From: Hyphomicrobium sp.
Lineage (GTDB): Bacteria > Pseudomonadota > Alphaproteobacteria > Rhizobiales > Hyphomicrobiaceae
NCBI GenBank assembly: GCA_016716675.1
Contig: JADJVG010000003.1
Span: 200,001-264,000 of the forward strand
Direction of reading: 5' to 3'
Length of the DNA stretch: 64,000 nt
The position numbers and the translations under genes are program-made. The notes under the pieces are model-generated. The model saw only the letters and a program-made list of their open reading frames with translations. It did not search any database and was not told the origin of the DNA. This document shows positions 43,099-52,215 of the stretch, piece by piece (positions within the stretch are counted from its first letter, which is position 1; every line of letters starts with the position of its first letter).

Positions 43099-44271
43099 TT
43101 AGCTCTGCGCGAAGTAGTTCGAAATGAAGCGCGCGTAGATGTCGGTCAGGGCTTCGAGGTCGGCGACGCTCGTGTGCTCATCGACCTGATGGATGGTCGC
43201 GTTGATCAGGCCGAACTCGATGACGGGGCAATGGTCCTTGATGAAGCGTGCGTCGGAGGTGCCGCCGCCGGTGGTCAACTGAGGCGTGCGTCCGGTAACG
43301 GATTTGACCGCATCCTTTAGTGTCGTGACGAGCGGTCCGGGCTGCGTCAGGAAAACGTCGCCGGTCCCGGAGAATTTCAAATCGAAGCGTGCGTCGAGTT
43401 CGGCCGCTGCCCCCGTCACCGTGTCGCGCACCCGGGCTTCAATTTTCGGCCGAGACCAAAGATCGTTGTAACGCACATTCAGGGTCGCATGGGCCTTGCC
43501 CGGAATTACGTTTGACGCGGTGTTCGGCACCGAAATGACGGTCACCTGCAAATTCGACGGCTGGAAATTGGCGGTGCCGTCATCGAGCTTGGCGGATGAC
43601 AACCGGTCGATGATGCGAGCGAGCTTCGGAACTGGATTTTCCGCAAGGTTGGGATAGGCCGAATGTCCCTGTTTACCGTGAACGACGAGATCAGCGTTCA
43701 TCGATCCACGCCGTCCGATTTTGATTTCATCGCCGAGCGCCTTGGGATTGGACGGCTCGCCGACAAGGCAGGCGTCGAGCACTTCATCACGCGCCTTCAA
43801 CCAATCGAGCACCTTGGCGGTGCCGTTGATCGAAGGGCCTTCTTCGTCGCCGGTGATGAGAAACGAAATCGAGCCGCGCGACAGCCGGCCATGCTTTTCG
43901 ATGTGGCGCAGCGTTGCCGCGACGAACGCTGCCACGCAACCCTTCATATCGACGGCGCCGCGGCCGTACAGAATGCCGTTATGCACTTCGCCGCCGAACG
44001 GCGGAAATTTCCAAGCGGCTGCGTTGCCAACGGGCACGACATCGGTATGCCCTGCGAAGCACAAGTGCGGACGCCCGGTGCCGAGGCGCGCATAGAGATT
44101 GTCAACGTCGGGCGTGCCAGCTTCCGTGAACACCAAGCGGTGGCATGTGAAGCCGGCCGGTTCCAGCACGTTCTGCAATAAGGTCAACGCGCCGCCTTCT
44201 TGCGGGGTCACACTTTCGCAGCGGATCAAGGCTTGCGTGAGGGCAACCGGGTCTGTCGGAATGAATGGCAT
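43099..44271 (-). CDS. dapE: Succinyl-diaminopimelate desuccinylase
   Basis: M20 di-zinc enzyme of the succinylase branch of lysine/diaminopimelate synthesis. 390 residues. Zinc motifs are FAGHTDVVPVGN (about 70), GRGAVDMKGCVAAF (about 100), ITGDEEGPSINGT (about 133) and VGEPSNPKALGD; HGKQGHSAYPNLAENP and the DARFIKDHCPVIEFGL histidine region complete the signature. dapD lies two genes upstream on the same strand. Confidence 0.94.
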   Translation of the reverse strand: MPFIPTDPVALTQALIRCESVTPQEGGALTLLQNVLEPAGFTCHRLVFTEAGTPDVDNLYARLGTGRPHLCFAGHTDVVPVGNAAAWKFPPFGGEVHNGILYGRGAVDMKGCVAAFVAATLRHIEKHGRLSRGSISFLITGDEEGPSINGTAKVLDWLKARDEVLDACLVGEPSNPKALGDEIKIGRRGSMNADLVVHGKQGHSAYPNLAENPVPKLARIIDRLSSAKLDDGTANFQPSNLQVTVISVPNTASNVIPGKAHATLNVRYNDLWSRPKIEARVRDTVTGAAAELDARFDLKFSGTGDVFLTQPGPLVTTLKDAVKSVTGRTPQLTTGGGTSDARFIKDHCPVIEFGLINATIHQVDEHTSVADLEALTDIYARFISNYFAQS

Positions 44272-44282
44272 CGGGCGCTCGG

Positions 44283-45017
44283 CTAAGGTTGTGGACGTGC
44301 AAACGGGAGCGGCATCTCGCGCCCCTCAAGCTGTTGCACCATGGAAATCTTCTGCCAGATCTTCGCGGAAAGTGCAGACGTCAGGCGTTCGATATCGCCG
44401 ACGGTATCAACGACGACCGGGTCGCTGATGCGTTCAGCATACAGCGCGGCGAGCTTCGCCGTCAAAGACAGCATTTCAGAGCAGTAATCGAGATACCGCA
44501 TCAGCTCGAATGGCGTCATGTTGCGTTCTGGCGAACTCGATACGCGGGCGGCACCCAACATGCTCGGGTCTTTAGTCAACTGATGCATGTCGATGACATG
44601 CACGATGGAGCGCAATTCGTGCAATGCCTTCAGCGCATTGGTGCGTTTCCAGCGTGCCTCAAACGTCCACACGAAAAACGCCGAGCCGCCGATGAAGATT
44701 GCCAAGCTAATCGCGGCGTCGAAGCCTTGTAGAAAATCGGAGAGTTCGTCCGAGCCCTTCAGGGTCGCAGCAAACTGCAGCAGCAGAAATAGCACGGCGA
44801 GCGTCGCGATCTGCACCAGCGCGAGAGCGCAGCGCAGCCCCCAATGCGGCCGCGTCACTTCGATGACGCGATCGGCCGTCTGCCGCGAGAGCGCAACGAG
44901 GTCGGAACAGACGTACCACAAGCCCGAGCCCGGAAAGCGTTCGCTGACGCGCCGCGCCAGGGCCTCGATCGTCTCCGTGATCTTCTCGGCCTTGAGCGTG
45001 CGGTACATGGGTCGCAT
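44283..45017 (-). CDS. Two-span membrane protein of unknown function
   Basis: 244 residues with two hydrophobic segments (CALALVQIATLAVLFLLLQFAA and AAISLAIFIGGSAFFVWTF) and cytoplasmic helical parts before and after. It sits between DUF805 and dapE genes on the same strand, with 11 and 12 base gaps, so it probably belongs to the dapD-dapE operon. The position next to dap genes is seen in related genomes, but a function in the pathway is not established. Confidence 0.75.
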   Translation of the reverse strand: MRPMYRTLKAEKITETIEALARRVSERFPGSGLWYVCSDLVALSRQTADRVIEVTRPHWGLRCALALVQIATLAVLFLLLQFAATLKGSDELSDFLQGFDAAISLAIFIGGSAFFVWTFEARWKRTNALKALHELRSIVHVIDMHQLTKDPSMLGAARVSSSPERNMTPFELMRYLDYCSEMLSLTAKLAALYAERISDPVVVDTVGDIERLTSALSAKIWQKISMVQQLEGREMPLPFARPQP

Positions 45018-45029
45018 GCGGTCCCGGTT

Positions 45030-45488
45030 CTAAGTATTGCGCATGTCGGCGTTCAGGGGATCGGGGCCGAAGCGGTTTGTGCCGGTCGTGCCCTCGAGCA
45101 GGCCATTGTCGATGACGATGAACAAGATCGCGACCGCAAATGACAGGTAGACTGCGAATTGCAGGGCCGTCAAATTTTCGTCGTCCGCGAAGCTACCGAA
45201 ATAGTCACCAATAATGAACGCTAGCAACGGGAGCTGCACGACGTAGCCAAGCCACCAAGGCCAATCGCGATCGTTACAGCGCTTCACAGTCAGCGCGGTC
45301 GTTGGAAAGAGAAAGACGACGTTGGCAACGGTCGACGCAAGCGACGCGACCGGAGCAGCGTAGTAGCCGGGGTCCGTCAGCCAAAAGTAAGCCGATTCAA
45401 AGGCCATCAGAACCACAAAGCCGACCCACCACTGTTGCCGGCCGATGCGCCCCTGAAGGCCCAGAAACAACTGGGCCGCTTGGTCCAT
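45030..45488 (-). CDS. DUF805 membrane protein
   Basis: 152 residues with four hydrophobic spans. The opening LFLGLQGRIGRQQWWVGFVVL and the TALTVKRCNDRDWPWW segment match DUF805 (YhaH-type) proteins. The TNRFGPDPL end is also typical. It lies one base from dapD and is probably cotranscribed. Family function is unknown. Confidence 0.88.
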   Translation of the reverse strand: MDQAAQLFLGLQGRIGRQQWWVGFVVLMAFESAYFWLTDPGYYAAPVASLASTVANVVFLFPTTALTVKRCNDRDWPWWLGYVVQLPLLAFIIGDYFGSFADDENLTALQFAVYLSFAVAILFIVIDNGLLEGTTGTNRFGPDPLNADMRNT

Positions 45489-45489
45489 A

Positions 45490-46332
45490 TCAGTCTCTCA
45501 GCAATTCGTTGATGCTGGTCTTGCTGCGGGTTTTGGCATCGACGCGCTTGACGATGACCGCGCAATAGAGGCTCGGTCCCGGTTCGCCATTCGGCAGCGG
45601 CTTGCCCGGCATCGCGCCGGAAACGACGACAGAATACGGCGGCACTTTGCCGAACATTTTTTCGCCGGTGGCGCGATCAATGATGGTCGTGGATGCGCCA
45701 AGGTAGACGCCCATCGACAGCACCGAACCTTCGCCGACTTGCACGCCTTCGGCCACTTCGGCACGCGCGCCGATGAAGCAGTTGTCTTCGATGACGACGG
45801 GACCAGCCTGCAGCGGTTCGAGCACGCCGCCGATGCCAGCGCCGCCCGAGATGTGGCAGTTCTTGCCGATCTGCGCGCAGCTGCCGACGGTGGCCCAGGT
45901 ATCGACCATAGTGCCGCTATCGACATACGCGCCGAGGTTGACGAATGACGGGAGCAGCACTGCGCCCGGCGCGATGTAGGCCGAATGGCGGACGATGGCG
46001 CCCGGCAGCACGCGGAACCCGCCCTTGCGGAATTCAGCTTCACCCCAGCCTTCGAATTTCGGGCGCACTTTATCCCAATAGAAGCTTTCGGCCGGACCGC
46101 CGGGGATCAGCTGCATGTCGTTCAAACGGAACGACAGCAGCACGGCCTTTTTTAGCCACTGATTGACGACCCATTCGCCGTCCTTTTTTTCCGCCACGCG
46201 GACGTGACCATTGTCGAGCATGCCAAGCGTGTATTCGACCGCTGAACGGACTTCCCCTTTGGTCGAGAAGCCAAGGGCGTCGCGGTCTTCCCATGCGGTT
46301 TCAATGGTCTTCTGAAGGGCGCTGTGGGGCAT
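45490..46332 (-). CDS. dapD: Tetrahydrodipicolinate N-succinyltransferase
   Basis: Left-handed beta-helix acyltransferase that succinylates tetrahydrodipicolinate. From the ATG at 46332 (MPHSALQKTIETAWEDRD), with GAGAGAG upstream, it has 280 residues; the longer open frame is not homologous. Hexapeptide-repeat coils run from about residue 110 to 220 (RHSAYIAPGAVLLPSFVNLGAYVDSG, GKNCHISGGAGIGGVLEP, IEDNCFIGARAEVAEGVQVG). It heads the unit that ends with dapE. Confidence 0.95.
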   Translation of the reverse strand: MPHSALQKTIETAWEDRDALGFSTKGEVRSAVEYTLGMLDNGHVRVAEKKDGEWVVNQWLKKAVLLSFRLNDMQLIPGGPAESFYWDKVRPKFEGWGEAEFRKGGFRVLPGAIVRHSAYIAPGAVLLPSFVNLGAYVDSGTMVDTWATVGSCAQIGKNCHISGGAGIGGVLEPLQAGPVVIEDNCFIGARAEVAEGVQVGEGSVLSMGVYLGASTTIIDRATGEKMFGKVPPYSVVVSGAMPGKPLPNGEPGPSLYCAVIVKRVDAKTRSKTSINELLRD

Positions 46333-46441
46333 GTGGCTCTCTCTTGAAGCTGGCGAAATCTGGAGCCGCGTTGTGGCCTCAGCCTCCCCAGGTGTCAACA
46401 CGGCTGTCTCTCGGCTGGCGGTGCGGCGGCGTTTTGACCGG

Positions 46442-47824
46442 CTAGAAGCGTACCGACATGCCGGTCAGCAGGAAATCGAATGGCCTGATCTCAGACGTAA
46501 CGGAGCCCTCCGCGGCGCCCGTCGCGCTGGTCCGCAGGGTGCTTTCGACACGGTTTACTGACGCATAAAGATCGACACCTTCAGCCAGCGTCTGGACGAC
46601 CGACGCACCGTAGATCGTGACGTCCGCGCCAGAGATAAAGTCCTGTGCGCCGAGCGTTGCGGCGTCGATGCGCTGGCCTGTGTAAAGAACGCCGGCGCCT
46701 GCGTCCTTGTGCCAGTATTGGCCGAAGATCGTCGTCTTGCCGCACGCCAGCCACTGACGCTCGATGCCGCCGACGAGATAGTAAAACGCCTCATCGTCAT
46801 CGATGCCCGAAATGTCGCCGTAGAGATGGGCGGTGTTGTTGTCCTGGCCGTATCCAGCGGCAGCGTTCAGGAACAGCCCGGTTGCCGTATCCATAACCGC
46901 AATGGAGCCGCCAATCTCCCAGCAGTCGAGCCGCATGCGGTCGGTGGTGCGCGCGCAGCCCCGCCGATTTTGCGGGCTGTCGTCTTCCCATTGGGCAGCG
47001 CCCAACGCCGCCGCGACCCGGACCCTGCCCGTCTCTCCAGCAAAACGAAGCGCAATGTCCTTGAAGTCGTTCTGTCCCCAGGAGGCCGATAGCGTGAAAC
47101 CGGCAATCGCCGGGCTGTCATAGCGGGCGGCGGCCCAGCGGTGGCCTTCGCCCCAGACGGCGTTGCGGCCTTTGAAAATCACATCGCCGAACCGCATGTC
47201 CGATAGCGTGCCGTCATCGCGGCGTATGTACCAGCCGCGCTCCAGATAGCCGAGCAGGATCGGCAGGCCGGGGCTCATCACGCTGGTCGTGTTGGCAAGT
47301 GTCGATTCCGTTGCGCCATCGGTGGCCATCGAAACCAGGCCGAGCGAGACATCGCCGAGCGCCTTATTTTTGAGCTGCCAGTGGGCATAGCGGACTTCGA
47401 GGGGACCGCCTGACGATACATAGCGGGTCTGATCCATTGGTGCGAAAGGGCTTGGATTGGGCCCGATTTCAATGACAAATCCGGCCGACGTGGCGCTGTC
47501 GATCGGGGCGGTGCCGGCCACCCGTACGCGCGGCCGCTTGACCTCGTTGGAGACGACGAAGGCGTCGGTTTGCTTGCCGTCGTCCCATACCATGATCGGC
47601 CACGTCACGATGCCGGAGACGACAAGGGAAACTTTGCGGTTGCCTTTGCGGGCGCTGAACGCTTCGAGGTCGGCGATGCGGCTTTCGAGATCGCTGCAGC
47701 AGGGGGCGGAAATGCTTTCCGCTGCCGCCAGCCCCGGCAAACACAGTGCCGCCCACAGCCCCATGACGAAGGCCGAGCCGGCAACTTTTAAAGTCCTGGT
47801 CGCCAGCATGGAGGGTCTCGGCAT
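46442..47824 (-). CDS. Porin
   Basis: About 460 residues. I chose the start at 47824 (MPRPSML); ATG at 47809 is an alternative, and neither has a clear ribosome binding site. A signal peptide ends near AAAES. A short coiled-coil-like CCSDLESRIADLEAFSARKGNRK segment leads into a beta-barrel of amphipathic strands with an exposed CARTTDRMRLDC loop, closing on ...FLLTGMSVRF with the C-terminal Phe used by the Bam machinery. It resembles alphaproteobacterial general porins (porin-2 type). Confidence 0.85.
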   Translation of the reverse strand: MPRPSMLATRTLKVAGSAFVMGLWAALCLPGLAAAESISAPCCSDLESRIADLEAFSARKGNRKVSLVVSGIVTWPIMVWDDGKQTDAFVVSNEVKRPRVRVAGTAPIDSATSAGFVIEIGPNPSPFAPMDQTRYVSSGGPLEVRYAHWQLKNKALGDVSLGLVSMATDGATESTLANTTSVMSPGLPILLGYLERGWYIRRDDGTLSDMRFGDVIFKGRNAVWGEGHRWAAARYDSPAIAGFTLSASWGQNDFKDIALRFAGETGRVRVAAALGAAQWEDDSPQNRRGCARTTDRMRLDCWEIGGSIAVMDTATGLFLNAAAGYGQDNNTAHLYGDISGIDDDEAFYYLVGGIERQWLACGKTTIFGQYWHKDAGAGVLYTGQRIDAATLGAQDFISGADVTIYGASVVQTLAEGVDLYASVNRVESTLRTSATGAAEGSVTSEIRPFDFLLTGMSVRF

Positions 47825-48069
47825 ATAGCGCGGGATGATGTGAAGCGGCCGAAGTGTACTTGGCTTCGCGCCGTTGGAAAGACTGCCGGCACTCGTCAAT
47901 TGGATGGAGGCACCGGCTTGGTGCGGAAGGTGACGTGACATGGGTGGATTGTGCACCGCCCGATGCCAGTGTTGTTCCAGGCGGCTACAGACGGGGGATT
48001 GCGAATCTGACTATAGCTGGCAGGTTATTCTGCCCCCGACCACATTAGGTCACATCAGGACATACACCC

Positions 48070-48336
48070 ATGGCAAAGTCAGAAAAGACCGGCGCGAAGG
48101 TTTCTTCCGCAGCGTCCAAGGTCTTGAAGAGCAAGACAGCCTCGAAAGCCGAAAAAACCGTTGCGGCCTCCGCCTTAACGCAGACCAAGAGCGCCAAGGA
48201 AGTAACCGGCAAAGCCGTCGCTTCCGCTGCATCTACGATCCTGAAAAGCAAGACCGCAAGCAAGGCCGCCAAGTCCGTCGCCGCTTCGGCCTTGACGCAG
48301 AAGGTCAAGGCAACGAAGACGGCCAAGAAGAAATAA
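48070..48336 (+). CDS. Small basic Lys/Ala/Ser-rich protein with two internal repeats
   Basis: 88 residues made mostly of Lys, Ala, Ser and Thr. Two near-identical 26-residue units occur (SAASKVLKSKTASKAEKTV... and SAASTILKSKTASKAAKSV...), each ending in AASALTQ. There is no signal peptide. Similar short proteins occur widely in Rhizobiales without known function; DNA binding is plausible from the composition but not shown. A perfect hairpin follows the stop. Confidence 0.7.
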   Translation: MAKSEKTGAKVSSAASKVLKSKTASKAEKTVAASALTQTKSAKEVTGKAVASAASTILKSKTASKAAKSVAASALTQKVKATKTAKKK

Positions 48337-48346
48337 AATAGATAAA

Positions 48347-48378
48347 CGACCGGTCCGAACCAGAGTTCGGGCCGGTCG
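48347..48378. terminator. Long palindrome between the repeat protein and tlpA
   Basis: CGACCGGTCCGAAC (48347-48360) pairs with GTTCGGGCCGGTCG (48365-48378), with one T-G pair, around a CAGA loop. There is no T tract, but it lies between two convergent genes. Confidence 0.6.
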
Positions 48379-48396
48379 CTCCCGGCTGCAGATCCG

Positions 48397-49026
48397 TTAC
48401 TTCATCGCTGCCGCGATCAGGGCCTTCGCGTCGGCGGAATCCCATTCCGCCGGTCCGGCCAAGCGGCCAACTTCCAAGCCATCCTTGTTGATCAGAATGG
48501 TCGTCGGCATGCCGACGAGCTTCAACACGGTGCCTTGCTTGGCCGTCGCGTCAACGTAGAGCTTCAGCGACGTCGCCTTGACGTCTTCCAGGAATTTCTT
48601 GGAGGCATCGAGCCCCTGCCGGTCGAGGCTCAAGGCGACTACCTCAAAGGCATCAGAGCCTAACTCCTGCTGCAACCGGTTGAGCGCCGGCATTTCCTCG
48701 CGGCACGGCGCGCACCACGTCGCCCACAGGTTCAACAGCACCGTGCGGCCCTTGAAGTCAGACAGCTTGACCTCTTTGCCCGCGCCATCGGTGAACGTGA
48801 TGTCGGGCAGCGCTTCCGGCACTTTCTTGGTCACGAATGCCGCCATCGTGTCGGATTTCGGCCCGGCCTTGCCCGGTTCAGCCGCCGTTGCGGCGTTTTC
48901 TGCCGGTACGGGCGGCGACGACGCGTTGTCACGCGGCCCCATCGTGACGTATACCGCGGCGAAACCCAGCACGGCTGCGAGCGCCGCGATCATCAGGCCG
49001 TTGCCGCTTCTGTTGTTCGTGCTCAT
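48397..49026 (-). CDS. tlpA: TlpA-type thiol:disulfide oxidoreductase
   Basis: Periplasm-facing thioredoxin fold anchored by an N-terminal span (GLMIAALAAVLGFAAVYV). 209 residues with active site ATWCAPCREEMP (about 100-110) and the cis-Pro segment VGMPTTILI. An alphaproteobacterial TlpA keeps copper-binding sites of the oxidase assembly factors reduced, so a link with the SCO protein in this window is possible. It is divergent from argH with only 36 bases between start codons. Confidence 0.92.
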   Translation of the reverse strand: MSTNNRSGNGLMIAALAAVLGFAAVYVTMGPRDNASSPPVPAENAATAAEPGKAGPKSDTMAAFVTKKVPEALPDITFTDGAGKEVKLSDFKGRTVLLNLWATWCAPCREEMPALNRLQQELGSDAFEVVALSLDRQGLDASKKFLEDVKATSLKLYVDATAKQGTVLKLVGMPTTILINKDGLEVGRLAGPAEWDSADAKALIAAAMK

Positions 49027-49062
49027 GGTTCCTCAGTTTTTAAGCCTGATTTCGACGGAGAT

Positions 49063-50490
49063 ATGGTCGTGACAGACAAACCAGCCAATACCCCATCAAA
49101 TGCGATGTGGGGTGGCCGCTTCGCGATGTCGCCTGCTGAAATCATGCAGGAGATAAATGTCTCCATCGACTTCGACAAGCGTTTGGCGCCCCAGGACATC
49201 CGCGGGTCGAAGGCGCACGCGGCCATGTTGGCCGATGCCGGCATCATAACGAAATCCGACGCCAAGGAGATCGCTAAGGGTCTCGATGCCGTCCTTGCCG
49301 AGATTGAAGCTGGCACCTTCAAGTATTCACGCAGCCTTGAAGACGTTCACATGAACGTCGAAAGCCGCTTGAAAGATATCATCGGTCAGGCGGCCGGACG
49401 GCTGCACACCGCGCGCTCGCGCAACGACCAGGTGGCGACCGACTTCCGCCTCTATGTCCGCGATCAGATCGACGGCATCGATGAAGCGCTTGCCAACGTG
49501 CAGCGCGCGCTGGTCGCCAAAGCCGAAACCTATGCAGCGACCGTCATGCCTGGGTTTACGCATCTGCAACCGGCGCAGCCCGTGACCTTCGGTCATCACC
49601 TTCTCGCCTATGTCGAGATGATTGCGCGCGATCGCGGCCGCTTCCAGGATGCCCGCGCGCGGCTCAACGAAAGCCCGCTTGGATCGGCGGCGCTGGCTGG
49701 CACGTCGTTCCCGATCGATCGGCATATGACCGCTGAAAAGCTCGGCTTTGACCGCCCGATGGCCAACTCGCTCGATGGGGTGTCGGATCGCGATTTCGCG
49801 CTTGAAACCTTGGCGGCGGCAACGATTGCGGCCATCCACTTCTCGCGGCTGGCCGAAGAAATCGTGATCTGGATGACGCCGCAGTTCGGCTTCATCACGC
49901 TGTCCGACAAGTTCACGACGGGTTCGTCGATCATGCCGCAAAAGCGCAACCCGGACGCGGCCGAGCTGTCGCGCGCCAAGGTCGGCCGCATTGCCGGCAG
50001 CTTCCAGTCGCTGGCCATGGTCATGAAGGGCCTGCCGCTCGCCTATTCCAAGGACATGCAGGAAGACAAGGAAGTCACCTTCGACGCGCTCGAAAGCCTG
50101 AAGCTCGTGATCGCCGCCATGGCCGGCATGATCGCCGACCTGCAGCCGGTGCCCGAAGTCATGCGGACCGCTGCCGGGCGCGGCTATTCCACGGCGACCG
50201 ATCTTGCCGACTGGCTGGTCCGCGAACTCAAAATGCCGTTTCGCGACGCCCACCACGTCACCGGCTCGATCGTCAAGGCGGCCGAGACGGTCGGCCTCGA
50301 CCTTGAGCATATGCCTCTGGCCGATATGCAGAAAATCGAGCCGCGCATCACAAAGGCGGTGTTTTCAGTGCTCAGCGTTGAAAACTCGGTCAAAAGCCGG
50401 GTCAGCTATGGGGGAACCGCGCCACAGAACGTGCTAAAAAGTGCGCGAAGCTGGTCGAAGCGGTTGGAAAAAGAGCGCTCGAAGGGCTAG
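49063..50490 (+). CDS. argH: Argininosuccinate lyase
   Basis: Last enzyme of arginine biosynthesis. 475 residues from the ATG at 49063, with GACGGAG upstream. Superfamily signature GSSIMPQKRNPD (about 287) is intact, as are LEDVHMNVE, HTARSRNDQVATD, and GFTHLQPAQPVTFGHH with the catalytic His. lptM and, further on, lysA follow on the same strand, a conserved alphaproteobacterial layout. Confidence 0.95.
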   Translation: MVVTDKPANTPSNAMWGGRFAMSPAEIMQEINVSIDFDKRLAPQDIRGSKAHAAMLADAGIITKSDAKEIAKGLDAVLAEIEAGTFKYSRSLEDVHMNVESRLKDIIGQAAGRLHTARSRNDQVATDFRLYVRDQIDGIDEALANVQRALVAKAETYAATVMPGFTHLQPAQPVTFGHHLLAYVEMIARDRGRFQDARARLNESPLGSAALAGTSFPIDRHMTAEKLGFDRPMANSLDGVSDRDFALETLAAATIAAIHFSRLAEEIVIWMTPQFGFITLSDKFTTGSSIMPQKRNPDAAELSRAKVGRIAGSFQSLAMVMKGLPLAYSKDMQEDKEVTFDALESLKLVIAAMAGMIADLQPVPEVMRTAAGRGYSTATDLADWLVRELKMPFRDAHHVTGSIVKAAETVGLDLEHMPLADMQKIEPRITKAVFSVLSVENSVKSRVSYGGTAPQNVLKSARSWSKRLEKERSKG

Positions 50491-50544
50491 AACCAACGGG
50501 CAGGCGGGGAAAAACTCCGCACCCACGGGAGCAGCGCGCGTTTT

Positions 50545-50766
50545 ATGGCGATTTCGCAGACATCCAGACCCTGGCTTGCCCTTGCTGCGGTCGTCATCGC
50601 AGCCGGTGCGCTGGCAGGGTGTGGCGTGCGCGGTCCGCTCGATCCGCCGGCACAGGCAAAAGCCGAAGGCGAAGCCAAATCCGCTGAAGCCGGTGCGGCA
50701 GGCGAGAACTCCGCCGCCCCGCCCAAGCCACATGAGCCGTTCGTGCTCGATGGTCTGCTGCGGTAA
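50545..50766 (+). CDS. lptM: LptM-like small lipoprotein
   Basis: 73 residues: signal peptide, lipobox ALAGC and immediately GVRGPLDPP, the hallmark of LptM/YifL lipoproteins (usually GCGxKGPLxxP), which assist maturation of the LPS translocon LptD. An Ala/Glu-rich tail follows. It lies 54 bases after argH. Confidence 0.85.
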   Translation: MAISQTSRPWLALAAVVIAAGALAGCGVRGPLDPPAQAKAEGEAKSAEAGAAGENSAAPPKPHEPFVLDGLLR

Positions 50767-50863
50767 GGGTTAGGCTGCCGTTGAGTCGGCGCTCCGCTTG
50801 ACGTTTTCCTACGGATGCTTTGTTTTTTGCCCCGTCGTACGTCATTAAAGCGGGTGACGTCAC

Positions 50864-51028
50864 GTAGGGCGGGTTAGGCCCGGCGTCTGCACTTCGACGG
50901 GCCGTAACCCGCCGGCAGCGCGTGAGATGTGGCCAAAATCGTTTCCGAAGCTTGGCGGATTACGGATTGGCCCAGATGAGCAACTCAAAACCAACCGCCG
51001 GTGCAGGGCCAATCCTAATCCGCCCTAC
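50864..51028. mobile_element. MITE-like element with nested palindromes
   Basis: Terminal inverted repeats of 13 bp with one mismatch (GTAGGGCGGGTTA at 50864-50876, TAATCCGCCCTAC at 51016-51028). Inside are two hairpins: 50868-50882 with 50898-50913, and 50954-50973 with 51006-51024, each with a single-base bulge. No gene lies within it. No clear target duplication is visible at the edges. Nothing else was seen in the 344-base gap after lptM. Confidence 0.55.
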
Positions 51029-51110
51029 ATGTCCTCGTTTTGATTGATCTGTGTGACGCGGCTTTTTGGATCTCTTCGCCCCTCGCGACAGGTGCGCGGA
51101 ACGAATGTCG

Positions 51111-51884
51111 CTATAGTTTCTTTTCAGAAACGAAAGCGCAAATGGGAGCATCAAGTTGAAGTTCGAACGCACTGAGGGCGGTTTGCACGATACCGTGCGT
51201 GCTGCGAAACAGCCGATGTTCGCTACACGTCTTAGTGACGTCATCAGGTTTCAGTGCAAAGTTCGATTTCATCAGCCGTGATGTGACATTGCCGCGAAGC
51301 GGCTCGGGTAACGCCGTAGACCGGTGGTGGTCGGGCGCTGAAATAACAAACACTGCAGCATTCGGATTACTGCCTTGTGTGAATATGGTTTGATTGGGGT
51401 TTTGCATATTCACGTGAACCGTGCCGGCATCCACCACTTCTCCCGCCTTCACTTCGAAATAGGCGAACGGTACATTGGCCGATCTGAATTGATACGAGAC
51501 GGAGTGGCTGCCTACGTTAGTGCAGTACACTTGAGTAATTCCATATAATCCAGCGTCGAGTTCGGCAAAGTACACATATGTGTTCGCTGGAATATCAATG
51601 TTCCGCTTTCCGCCGATCGGCACGAGCAAAGTTGCATTGCGGTCTACGATTTTTACAAGTTCGACCGATTGTCCTGAGCACATCGGCGATTTAACAGCCG
51701 TCGAAATTTGGGCGGCAAACACCACCGATGCTTTGCCTTTGGCAACAAGTTCGGCCGTGGATGTCAGAGGTGGGGGTAAGATTTTGACTGGGTGGGTGCC
51801 ACATGCGGCCACGACCCATGGTGCGGTGATTAACAATAGGGTGGCTAAACAGGGCGCACGCTTTCGCGTTGAGTGACACGTCAT
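51111..51884 (-). CDS. Lipoprotein of unknown function
   Basis: 257 residues from the ATG at 51884. Signal peptide with lipobox VVAACG (Cys at about residue 28). The mature part has beta-rich segments (YVYFAELDAGLYGITQVYC, FAYFEVKAGEVVDAGTVHV) and several cysteines. Codon usage is less GC-rich than in argH or lysA. It lies beside the MITE-like element on one side and palindromic repeats on the other, as an insertion between lptM and lysA would. The family is not recognised. Confidence 0.65.
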   Translation of the reverse strand: MTCHSTRKRAPCLATLLLITAPWVVAACGTHPVKILPPPLTSTAELVAKGKASVVFAAQISTAVKSPMCSGQSVELVKIVDRNATLLVPIGGKRNIDIPANTYVYFAELDAGLYGITQVYCTNVGSHSVSYQFRSANVPFAYFEVKAGEVVDAGTVHVNMQNPNQTIFTQGSNPNAAVFVISAPDHHRSTALPEPLRGNVTSRLMKSNFALKPDDVTKTCSEHRLFRSTHGIVQTALSAFELQLDAPICAFVSEKKL

Positions 51885-52080
51885 TCGCAAGGACCCCGCA
51901 GGCGCTTCACTCAATGATCTAACGAACGATCTAACAAATGAGACGCATACAGCGTTAGTGAAATTTTGCGGTCGGAACGTGGGTTATTCTGGTGGTGCAG
52001 GTGCGAAACCTAGTTGCGCGCGACGTTCAGCCCGTTAAAAGCGGATCGGATAGAGCGTTGCGCCTCACCCAAGCTCCATC

Positions 52081-52163
52081 ATCCCGGCGAAGGCCGGGAT
52101 CCAGTCAAGCCGATAATCATACGTTTTCCATTGGCTTGGACGGATGCCCGCCTCCGCGGGCAT
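52081..52163. repeat. Composite palindromic intergenic repeat
   Basis: Hairpin ATCCCGGC/GCCGGGAT (52081-52100) and hairpin ATGCCCGC/GCGGGCAT (52144-52163) are joined by arms TCAAGCC (52105-52111) and GGCTTGG (52133-52139). This is a common type of dispersed repeat in alphaproteobacterial intergenes. The rest of the 331-base gap before lysA shows nothing definite. Confidence 0.65.
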
Positions 52164-52215
52164 GACGTACCTAAGGTGGGCGGCGTCTCGGGCACCTGCT
52201 AGGCTTTTAACTTCC

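Noticed and set aside
49327..50310. Minus-strand frame of 327 codons inside argH
   Set aside because: It is a GC-skew shadow of argH, which has intact family motifs across the same region.
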